Shown here one piece after another: positions 1-5,268 of a stretch of DNA of 5,268 bases. A model generated the notes under the pieces. That model was given only the letters and a program-made list of their open reading frames with translations, did no database searches and was not told the DNA's origin. The stretch spans positions 1 to 5,268 of the forward strand of contig DEHS01000085.1 of the NCBI GenBank assembly GCA_002352055.1. The letters are read 5' to 3'. Within the stretch, counting starts at the first letter, position 1. Every line of letters starts with the position of its first letter. Source of the DNA: Legionellaceae bacterium UBA2794 (GTDB lineage Bacteria; Pseudomonadota; Gammaproteobacteria; Legionellales; Legionellaceae). A program made the position numbers and the translations under genes.

Positions 1-47
1 CCGTTTTTTGTCCAGCACAAAGATAAAGCAGCGAGATGGTATAGGCT

Positions 48-67
48 CTTAATTCTCACTTAATATT
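48..67 (+). promoter_or_regulatory. PmrA-type response-regulator box (two direct half-sites)
   Basis: Two identical CTTAAT hexamers lie at 48-53 and 59-64, separated by TCTCA, giving a direct repeat with an 11-bp period. This is the classical PmrA/BasR arrangement CTTAAT-N5-CTTAAT. The second copy continues as CTTAATATT (59-67), an exact match to the cTTAATatT consensus described for Legionella pneumophila PmrA-controlled effector genes. The box ends just upstream of a perfect -10 and close to the -35 position, as expected for an activator contacting RNA polymerase at a promoter with a poor -35. I infer that the downstream gene is activated by a PmrAB-type two-component system. Binding itself is not shown by sequence. 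Confidence 0.82.
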
Positions 68-80
68 TGGGTATTATAAT
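53..80 (+). promoter_or_regulatory. sigma-70 promoter of the 782-residue gene
   Basis: A perfect -10 hexamer TATAAT lies at 75-80. The best -35-like hexamer is TTCTCA at 53-58 (four of six matches, 16-bp spacer). It overlaps the PmrA half-sites, so the promoter is probably weak alone and depends on the activator. Transcription would start near 87, giving a leader of about 30 bases before the ATG. Confidence 0.75.
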
Positions 81-103
81 GTCCGTATATTTGCCAAAAA
101 AAT

Positions 104-107
104 GGAG
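104..107 (+). promoter_or_regulatory. ribosome-binding site GGAG
   Basis: GGAG lies 8 bases before the ATG at 116 and only 5 before the in-frame GTG at 113. The spacing favours the ATG as the real start. An ATG at 102 opens a four-codon frame whose TGA stop overlaps the ATG at 116 (TGATG). This is probably chance, though translational coupling is possible. Confidence 0.65.
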
Positions 108-115
108 CTATTGTG

Positions 116-2464
116 ATGCTATTTCCTGCGCTGAATGTCACCTACTTGAGACAGAACGAACAAGTGAGTACAGGGACCATTAGTTGTCTCAGTTTTCTGC
201 TAAAAGATCCTCGCGCTTATAAACAATTACAATCCCTGTTTAAACAAGACGAACAAGGCGGTTTAAGTGTACGCTTTAAAGTGCCGGAGGAGTTCACTTT
301 TAATGCGCAGGAAACAACAGATAATTTTCACTATGACGCACATGCGGAGGACGGTGAGTGCACTTTTGTTTTTAATTCCCAACAATTAAACACGATATTA
401 GAACAGAATTATGGTATCGAAACGAATTGTCTTGCCGTAAAAATCCTGCTCTTTATTGGCTCGCTTTATAAGCGAACAATTCCGCAAAATGAGAGTAAAC
501 TTACTGCGAATGGTATAACGGCCCCTGAAGGTTTTTTATCCGAAATCTTGAATCTACATCCATTTATTACTTTGTCGCCACTTGCGATTAATGCAATGAA
601 GAAAATGGCTCCTGAGCTCCCAATTTATGTTAAATTAGAGCACGATAATCCAGTCAATTATAATGATACCAACCTGATTATCACGGAAATCTCGGCGACA
701 GATGAGGTTATTTTGGCCCAGAAAATGTCTGATAAGCAGTCAATACGATATGAATTTTCTGAGTTGGATGGTCTCAATTACTCAGCATGGATTTATGCTC
801 CTGATGTATTTGAAAATAAATTACTTAATATTATTTCGGCAAGTTCGCCTGAAGATCTTAATGCCTTGATAAGCTACCCAGAGTTAATCGAAATGATTCG
901 ATTAAAATTAGAAAAAGATCCTCAATGTAATTTACGTGCCATAAAACGGGTATTTATGGCATGCGAATTTCTTAAAATACGCGAAGCGTGGGGGGAAATG
1001 AAATTCGAGGAGCGCACCTCCTTTCTAGAATCATTAGAATCAGGTGTTAAAACAAATGTTGAAATCATATCGCAATTTCTCGTGCAAAATGCTCCTGTAA
1101 CCCATGATGAGGAAGTTTCTATAGAAGCCACTATGGCTCTCCTTACACAAACAATTCAGTTCCAAAAAATAATGGGCAATCACGAAGATTGCTTTTTTCA
1201 ATCAGCAAATCCAAATGCAACGCTTTTAAGCCAGATAGCGCAAATATCCTTGCAAACCGCGGCTGAATTTAATCTTTTTTTTAATCGGGAGCGGACATTA
1301 AGTGCACTCCAGCAGTTTAATAATTTTTTTGAACTCAAGCATTATAATCCTAAGCTAGCCTTGAATTTGGCAAAATATAGTCTCGAGCACTCTTTTGAAC
1401 TTTTCAAACAGTTCCCTGAGCAGATTATTGCGGAAATAAATAACCATCCGAAATTTAATAAATGGTTTGCTTCGGTGCAAATGGCCGCAGATTCTAAAGA
1501 GATGGCATCTCAGCATTGGGTTGATTTTAAAAAGTTCATTATAAATCAAGAAATAGTCTTCAACGGGCGAGATCACTATGACATTGAATTTGAAGCGGAA
1601 CGTTACATTGAGCAACTTAGAAAACTTCGTTATAAAGATTTCCCTGATGCAACGCTGAGTGAGCTTGTTGAGAGCAATAAAGTATCTCAGGTTATTATCC
1701 ATGCTTTCCAAGAAAAAATTAAAGAAATACAGGACAAATCTCGGGATGGCATCTTGGATTTAACCATAAAAGAACTTCAAAGATTCACTTTCAACTTCCA
1801 TGAGTGTAAGAATAAAGCTCAACTAGATTTGTTGCAGTCTAAACTCTATCATCAAATTTACATTATCGTCAATCATCCCCTCTGTGCTGAAATAGGTAGG
1901 CGTGAAATTGGTAATCCCAGTTCCAAACTTAAAGAATTACATCAAGTTTTAAAGCAAACTTATGAGCGACTGGAACAGGAATATCAAAATTATCTTGCTC
2001 CTTTTCAAATAAAACTGACGAATGCACGTTCGAAACAATTTAACGTCGCCCGCGCTCAACTAAATGAGGAATTAGAAAGGCTTAATCATAAGGATAAAAA
2101 TTCCCTTACTTTAATTTTAAACGCATTAGATGAGGCGGAAACAATGGTTTTTGCAAACAAAGAAAATCCGCTTGATCAAAATCAAAAAATACAAGCGTTG
2201 GACAATATTCTGCTCCAAGTGGAGCAGCTAGATAAGAGTGATAAACGTGCGCCGGTGATTGTCCGTCAAATAAATCGGGCAGTAGATGTGTTAGCAGCTG
2301 AGGTAAATAATTCAGATCATCCAGCTGAACGTAGTGTACATTCACATGGTATGGGTTTTTTTAGTCAGGCGCATAATAATAAAAATGAAATTGAGTCTGT
2401 ATTTAAAGAAAACATTGAGGATACTGCCTCAGAAAATGCATCTTTTAGTAGGAAAAAAGATTAA
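116..2464 (+). CDS. large protein of unknown function, probable PmrA-regulated Dot/Icm-type effector
   Basis: This is an intact gene of 782 residues from the ATG (783 from the GTG three bases earlier). I do not recognise a named family or a catalytic motif. Residues 1 to about 235 look mixed alpha/beta. From about 236 to 735 the protein is almost wholly helical, with heptad-like coiled-coil character around 604-660 (KLKELHQVLKQTYERLEQEY and LNEELERL). There is no signal peptide and no convincing membrane segment, so it is cytosolic or translocated by a leaderless route. The tail from about 732 is polar. Its last 26 residues carry five Glu and two Asp (one the final residue), with Glu at 10, 15 and 18 from the end and Phe 6 from the end, resembling the E-block signal of Dot/Icm substrates. 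The PmrA box upstream supports the effector reading. Coding is established; the effector role is inferred from promoter and tail; any biochemical activity is unknown. The next gene starts 64 bases downstream with no clear terminator between. Confidence 0.9.
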   Translation: MLFPALNVTYLRQNEQVSTGTISCLSFLLKDPRAYKQLQSLFKQDEQGGLSVRFKVPEEFTFNAQETTDNFHYDAHAEDGECTFVFNSQQLNTILEQNYGIETNCLAVKILLFIGSLYKRTIPQNESKLTANGITAPEGFLSEILNLHPFITLSPLAINAMKKMAPELPIYVKLEHDNPVNYNDTNLIITEISATDEVILAQKMSDKQSIRYEFSELDGLNYSAWIYAPDVFENKLLNIISASSPEDLNALISYPELIEMIRLKLEKDPQCNLRAIKRVFMACEFLKIREAWGEMKFEERTSFLESLESGVKTNVEIISQFLVQNAPVTHDEEVSIEATMALLTQTIQFQKIMGNHEDCFFQSANPNATLLSQIAQISLQTAAEFNLFFNRERTLSALQQFNNFFELKHYNPKLALNLAKYSLEHSFELFKQFPEQIIAEINNHPKFNKWFASVQMAADSKEMASQHWVDFKKFIINQEIVFNGRDHYDIEFEAERYIEQLRKLRYKDFPDATLSELVESNKVSQVIIHAFQEKIKEIQDKSRDGILDLTIKELQRFTFNFHECKNKAQLDLLQSKLYHQIYIIVNHPLCAEIGRREIGNPSSKLKELHQVLKQTYERLEQEYQNYLAPFQIKLTNARSKQFNVARAQLNEELERLNHKDKNSLTLILNALDEAETMVFANKENPLDQNQKIQALDNILLQVEQLDKSDKRAPVIVRQINRAVDVLAAEVNNSDHPAERSVHSHGMGFFSQAHNNKNEIESVFKENIEDTASENASFSRKKD

Positions 2465-2528
2465 ATCATATTCATTTTTTGGCAAAACTGTGCTAAATGT
2501 AACAAAAATTGTCATTTGGTAACTAAAT

Positions 2529-3954
2529 ATGTGGAATAAAAAGGATAAAATAGAAAATAAAACAAATAATTGTTTTTTAAAAAATCGGATGCCAGTAAAA
2601 CCATACATTATGCCTGGATAGGGCCACCTACTTATTTTGATGAACGAGCTGTTCCGGGGCATGATATTGAGGGCCAATATTATTAGCGCAAAATTTACAG
2701 AGCCAAAGTAAAGTGGTTAATGACATTAAGTTTTGGTGCACTAAGGAATATCACGATTTTTATCATGGTGAATTTTTAAAAACCAAAGTGGATATTCAAG
2801 TTTGTGCCATTGAAGACTTGGTGGAGCACGAGCTGATGGGCAATTTGGCTGAAGCCACGCAACAATTTAAGACTTACATGGAAGAGGTAAATTTTCCCCA
2901 TTTCGATTCTGTTGAAAATCGAGTCGCGTTCAAAGATGGTTTTTCATTATTTTTACTCTTAACGCAAGCGGGTTACTTTTTAGATACCAATATATTCCCG
3001 TTCAAGGAGCAACAAGCATGTGATTTCAGTGGTGAAAAGCAATTTACCACGGGTTATTGTCAAGGAATGGTATGTAAAAATGACTTTTACCTCATGTACT
3101 CTCCGGTAGCGGAAGATTCGACTGCTTTGCAAATATTTAGGAAGTGGATTAAAAAGCCTGACCTCGCGCATAACGGAGTTTTTTATGATTTCAATATTCC
3201 TATATTTATACGAGCTTCAGGCGAATTAGGATATCCGAAACTTGGAGTAAATAAAATTTCTTATAAATCTTATGAAGATAGATCGCAGTCACGCCATTTT
3301 TACTGGCTATCCCCTGACACAGTTGATTTTTTTGCAGAGAAGCGGGCTTATGTAAATATCAACAGACAAAGTCAATCGTGCAATTTATTTCTTTTGGAAA
3401 CTTGTAGTTTGCATTACTCTAAGTCTACACAGGTAGACCAATTACTTTCTTTACCTATCGAGACCGATACCGCTTATGTCACATCAGACAGTCTAACAGA
3501 GATATTTTATGTCCGATTAAAAGAGAAGCAAGTCATCTGTGTAGCGGATAAATTTTCAAGCATACAAGACTATTACTTTCCTAGATACTATAGCCCTAAA
3601 CCAGTCACCGACCCTGTTATAGTAACGCGGGTTGTTTCAGTATTGACTCAAAATAAAAATCACTTGCCAGTAGCGAAATTATACCATCCGCAATATATTA
3701 TAAATCAAAAGAATGCTACCTATTTGCATGAGGCGGTACTTTTACAGCGAGAAGATATGGTGCAAACGCTTTTATCTGATGGCGCAAATACGGATTTGCG
3801 TGCTACATATCGAATCATGCCAGACAATCAATGTATTGAAGTTACTGCAGAAGAATTAGCCAAGTATTTAAATTATTCTGCGATTGAAGACATTTTTGCC
3901 AATCACTCGATGGTAATTCTTCCTGAAAATAAGGGGTTTATAGGCAAAATCTAG
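2529..3954 (+). pseudogene. glycosyltransferase-like protein with C-terminal ankyrin repeats, two frame breaks
   Basis: The gene must be read through all three + frames. Frame A opens at ATG 2529 (MWNKKDKIENKTNNCFL). At the T6-A6 tract near 2573-2585 it passes to frame B, which gives KTIHYAWIGPP and ends DIEG. At the G-run near 2669-2673 it passes to frame C (GPILLAQNLQ onward), open to the TAG at 3952-3954. The joined product is about 475 residues. IHYAWIGPP matches the nucleotide-sugar-binding start of DXD-type (Gly_transf_sug, GT-A fold) glycosyltransferases. Further on, TQAGYFLDTNIFP (DTN at 2983-2991) matches the GG-Y-D-D block with DXD changed to DTN. A segment reading DFYLMYSPVAED follows. 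Near the C-terminus, YLHEAVLLQREDMVQTLL then SDGANTDLR is an ankyrin repeat, followed by a partial one ending near IEDIF. If truly broken, translation from GTG 2713 would give 413 residues lacking the WIGPP motif, with no good ribosome-binding site. The start at 2529 also has a poor Shine-Dalgarno. Likely an effector or its remnant; the sugar donor and target are unknown. Confidence 0.8.
2573..2585 (+). other. overlapping -1 slippery heptamers at the first frame break
   Basis: In the frame of ATG 2529 the codons read TGT TTT TTA AAA AAT. They contain T-TTT-TTA (2573-2579) and A-AAA-AAT (2579-2585), both of the X-XXY-YYZ form that permits -1 tandem slippage. A -1 shift here enters exactly the frame encoding KTIHYAWIGPP. 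No clear stimulatory hairpin or internal Shine-Dalgarno was found at the usual distance, apart from AAGGA at 2541-2545, which is about 30 bases upstream. The same tract could also have lost one base by mutation or by a homopolymer base-calling error. Confidence 0.5.
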
Positions 3955-3970
3955 GTGCAAAAATTTTACA

Positions 3971-4251
3971 AGAGCCAAGAGATTAATAGTAAATAATTTG
4001 CTCTCTAATGAACCAGAGCATCAAGAGCTATTGGAAAGTGTTAAAAAATCTCAGAATCCAGCAAGTTCTCGTATGGAAACCGCAGAATAAGGAAAGCATT
4101 AAATGCTCTTGGTTATCCGGTTGGCCGAAGAAAAACCCGTATTTTGATGCGGGAAGCGGGTGTTTTTGTTCGATATAAAAATAAATACAGAGTGCCAACA
4201 AACAGCAATCACAAACAACCTGTCTTTGATAACGTTGTAAATAGGCAATTT
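3971..4251 (+). pseudogene. internal fragment of IS3-family transposase OrfB
   Basis: The + strand reads AKRLIVNNLLSNEPEHQELL-ESVKK in one frame and then KISESSKFSYGNRRIRKALN-ALGYPVGRRKTRILMREAGV-FVRYKNKYRV, ending KQPVFDNVVNRQF, in another. YGNRRI, LGYPVGRRKTRILMREAG and the PVFDNVVNRQF segment are typical of the HTH_21-like N-terminal part of IS3-family OrfB, just ahead of the DDE catalytic core. The two frames join at GTTAAAAAATC (4040-4050), where one A too few breaks VKK-ISE. OrfA, the start of OrfB, the whole DDE core and both terminal repeats are missing, so this is a dead remnant. It begins within about 20 bases of the stop of the glycosyltransferase-like gene, so that gene's 3' end may be a junction. 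The exact left edge is uncertain by some tens of bases. Confidence 0.85.
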
Positions 4252-4351
4252 CAAAAAGTGGCTCAAGTGGGGTGTAAACGTTTGCTTGACCACATCAGCC
4301 GAGTCATTACACCAAATGGAATGCAATACTAACTATATCAATGAGTTATAA
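4252..4351 (+). other. fragment of unknown origin after the IS3 remnant
   Basis: Similarity to IS3 OrfB stops at NRQF (4251), where the family continues toward the DDE core. The following 100 bases do not encode that. One + frame reads WLKWGVNVCLTT then SAESLHQMECNTNYINEL and stops at 4349-4351. The frame continuing from the transposase reads QKVAQVGCKRLL and stops at 4330-4332. Neither was recognised. It may be the end of another degraded gene joined to the IS remnant by deletion. Confidence is low that it codes for anything today. Confidence 0.3.
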
Positions 4352-4451
4352 AATTTGTGATGAATATTTGGCTATCCTCATATTATGACACATTTAGCAA
4401 TGTTGTTTGCTTATCAATATTTGTGCTCGGTTTTAATAAATTGGGGCCCCT

Positions 4452-4484
4452 AATAATAATTTCTTAAGGATCTTGATCTATAAT
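4452..4484 (+). promoter_or_regulatory. probable promoter of the last gene with degenerate PmrA-like element
   Basis: A perfect -10 TATAAT lies at 4479-4484 with no good -35 hexamer. CTTAAG at 4463-4468 starts 16 bases before the -10, exactly the distance between the second half-site and the -10 in the PmrA promoter at 59-80. At the matching upstream half-site position, 11 bases earlier, is AATAAT (4452-4457), four of six matches to CTTAAT. The -10 call is reasonable. PmrA control is a weaker inference because the upstream half-site is poor. A leader of about 110 bases would precede the ATG at 4601. Confidence 0.5.
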
Positions 4485-4510
4485 AACTGTGATCAAATAC
4501 AGATCAAGAT
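4470..4510. repeat. perfect 10-bp inverted repeat around promoter start region
   Basis: ATCTTGATCT at 4470-4479 is the exact reverse complement of AGATCAAGAT at 4501-4510, with 21 bases between. The left arm shares its last base with the TATAAT -10 and the right arm lies about 10-20 bases into the predicted transcript. The placement suits an operator bound by a dimeric or looping repressor. It is not an intrinsic terminator, since no T-run follows. As only the right arm would be transcribed from this promoter, an RNA hairpin is unlikely unless transcription starts further upstream. The regulator is unknown. Confidence 0.6.
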
Positions 4511-4600
4511 GTTAAAAAATTAAGGTGGATTCGAGGAAACGATTAAATCACCTTCTAAAATCCATTGTGTACGCTTTATAATCAATATGGCTGGAATAAA

Positions 4601-5268
4601 ATGTCTCATGCTTATGAAAATCGCTTCCCCAATCTTTATGCCAAATATAAAAACCAATACAAAAATATAGGGGCTATCCTGGAGGTATTGGACTTGCAAT
4701 GTAAACATTTATTTAATTTGGAGGAACTGGAGCAAGCAGTCGGCGGAGGAGGATGGTATGGTTCTTATGTGACATTTATTGAGAATTGTATCAAAAACAG
4801 TGGTGAAGGATTTTACTCTCCGGAAGTTAGTGAGATATTGCTACCCTATATTCATAGAACAATAAACACTAAGGAGTGGAGTGGAAAGGATTACACTGTT
4901 CCACCAGGATGCATTCACGAGATAGGTTTTAAAGAAAAATTTAAAGCAAAAAAATTGCTACCGAATCTAGATGACAATGAAATATTGAAAAATTACGCAT
5001 TTGGCCCTGTGGATATGGCTCGTTCGGCATGGGCAGGCCAAAAGTATGCTCCACAAAAGGATTCTCTAAAGGCTGCTCAGATTCTTGAGTTAGATCATAT
5101 TGAATTCGTGCTTGAACAGTTACCCCGTGACGAAACCCCTTTTTACATTCGCAGCTCTAAAGGAGACAATAAAGGGCTTTCACAATGGATATTACTTTAT
5201 TACAAAGATGGATACCCATTTTTGTATAGTGAATCACCTATAGCAGAAGATGATAAACTTAAAATTCG
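4601..5268 (+). CDS. unrecognised protein, 3' end beyond the window
   Basis: The frame is open from the ATG at 4601 to the end of the window, giving 222 residues and no stop. The first in-frame stop upstream is TAA at 4556-4558, so TTG 4565 is the only other notable start and would add 12 residues. The ATG is preceded by a weak GGA five bases away. I do not recognise the family. The N-terminal part is helical and aromatic-rich with a short GGGGW turn at residues 48-52. There is a WSGKDYTVPPGCIHEIGF stretch at about 93-110 and no signal peptide or membrane segment. Residues about 179-211 (TPFYIRSS, then QWILLYYKDGYPFLYSES) alternate like adjacent beta strands. This loosely recalls the HW-strand of papain-like/Ulp1-type cysteine proteases, but Gln stands where their His would be, so this is only a hint. 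Clean coding, its own promoter and the effector-type neighbours make a further effector plausible. Confidence 0.75.
   Translation, partial: MSHAYENRFPNLYAKYKNQYKNIGAILEVLDLQCKHLFNLEELEQAVGGGGWYGSYVTFIENCIKNSGEGFYSPEVSEILLPYIHRTINTKEWSGKDYTVPPGCIHEIGFKEKFKAKKLLPNLDDNEILKNYAFGPVDMARSAWAGQKYAPQKDSLKAAQILELDHIEFVLEQLPRDETPFYIRSSKGDNKGLSQWILLYYKDGYPFLYSESPIAEDDKLKI

Larger units (their letters stand above)
4352..4600. other. non-coding stretch with the promoter region of the last gene
   Basis: No open frame of useful length or RNA gene is visible on either strand. The left half (4352-4440) is plain AT-rich sequence. It is followed by GGGGCCCC (4443-4450), an 8-bp all-GC palindrome that stands out in this context. 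The right half holds the promoter and inverted repeat listed separately, plus AAGGTGG (4522-4528) and GAGGAAA (4534-4540), which look like ribosome-binding sites but have no start codon at proper distance. A second TATAAT occurs at 4577-4582, too close to the ATG at 4601 to leave much leader. Confidence 0.5.

Noticed and set aside
1..47. CCGTTTTTTG at the left edge as the tail of a terminator from an upstream gene
   Set aside because: The possible stem lies outside the window, so the T-run alone cannot support a terminator call.
102..116. Four-codon frame MELL with stop overlapping the ATG at 116, as a leader peptide
   Set aside because: The GGAG Shine-Dalgarno lies inside this frame, it has no site of its own and shows no attenuation structure; most likely chance.
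1355..1711. Minus-strand open frame of 118 codons inside the 782-residue gene
   Set aside because: A shadow of the + strand gene; composition (Arg/Ile/Phe-rich) and lack of start signals are typical of antisense frames.
2465..2528. Promoter for the glycosyltransferase-like gene: TTGGCA at 2479-2484 and a GTAAC repeat (2499-2503, 2519-2523)
   Set aside because: No acceptable -10 at 16-18 bases from TTGGCA, and the GTAAC copies are 20 bases apart, which fits no regulator I know (CpxR sites need about 5-6 bases between). No PmrA half-sites were found here.
2429..2677. Minus-strand open frame of 82 codons across the gene junction
   Set aside because: It is antisense to the end of the first gene and to the WIGPP-coding segment, with no ribosome-binding site or recognisable motif.
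4099..4326. Minus-strand open frame of 75 codons
   Set aside because: Antisense to the IS3 transposase fragment, with no independent support.
4144..4332. Separate 62-residue gene starting at ATG 4144
   Set aside because: Its reading frame continues upstream in the IS3 OrfB sequence; the ATG is the internal Met of RILMREAG, so it is part of the transposase remnant.
4443..4450. GGGGCCCC palindrome as an IS end or attachment site
   Set aside because: No target duplication, longer inverted repeat or partner copy is visible in the window; noted only as compositionally odd.

Overview
The window looks like an accessory effector region from a Legionella-type bacterium (order Legionellales). No taxonomic marker gene is present, so this is an inference. 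It rests on the low G+C, long genes for large proteins I cannot name, a glycosyltransferase-plus-ankyrin protein of the kind found among Dot/Icm effectors, and a textbook PmrA-binding site upstream of the first gene. Everything supported is on the + strand.

Layout. (1) 48-112: a PmrA box made of two CTTAAT half-sites 11 bp apart, a perfect TATAAT -10 and a GGAG ribosome-binding site. (2) 116-2464: an intact 782-residue gene of unknown function with a mixed alpha/beta N-terminus, a long helical and partly coiled-coil body, and a Glu-rich C-terminal tail like a Dot/Icm secretion signal. (3) 2529-3954: a glycosyltransferase-like/ankyrin gene spread over all three + frames. Two single-base frame breaks, one at a T6-A6 slippery tract and one at a G-run, interrupt it. 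The usual first long ORF (GTG at 2713) therefore lacks the diagnostic N-terminal WIGPP motif. (4) 3971-4251: an internal scrap of an IS3-family transposase OrfB, itself carrying a -1 break at an A-run. (5) 4252-4351: a short fragment of unknown origin. (6) 4352-4600: a non-coding stretch with a second promoter. It has TATAAT with a degenerate PmrA-like element at the same distance as in the first promoter, and a perfect 10-bp inverted repeat whose left arm abuts the -10. (7) 4601-5268: the first 222 residues of an unrecognised gene that runs off the window.

How they fit together. The genes do not form an operon. They look like independently promoted effector-type genes collected in a rearranged region, with insertion-sequence debris between them. 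The most valuable points are the PmrA box, which ties the unknown 782-residue protein to the Dot/Icm effector regulon, and the reconstruction of the broken glycosyltransferase. Its two breaks and the one in the IS fragment all have the same form (one base missing, two at homopolymer A/T tracts and one at a G-run). That leaves open decay, programmed frameshifting or slippage, and homopolymer base-calling error.
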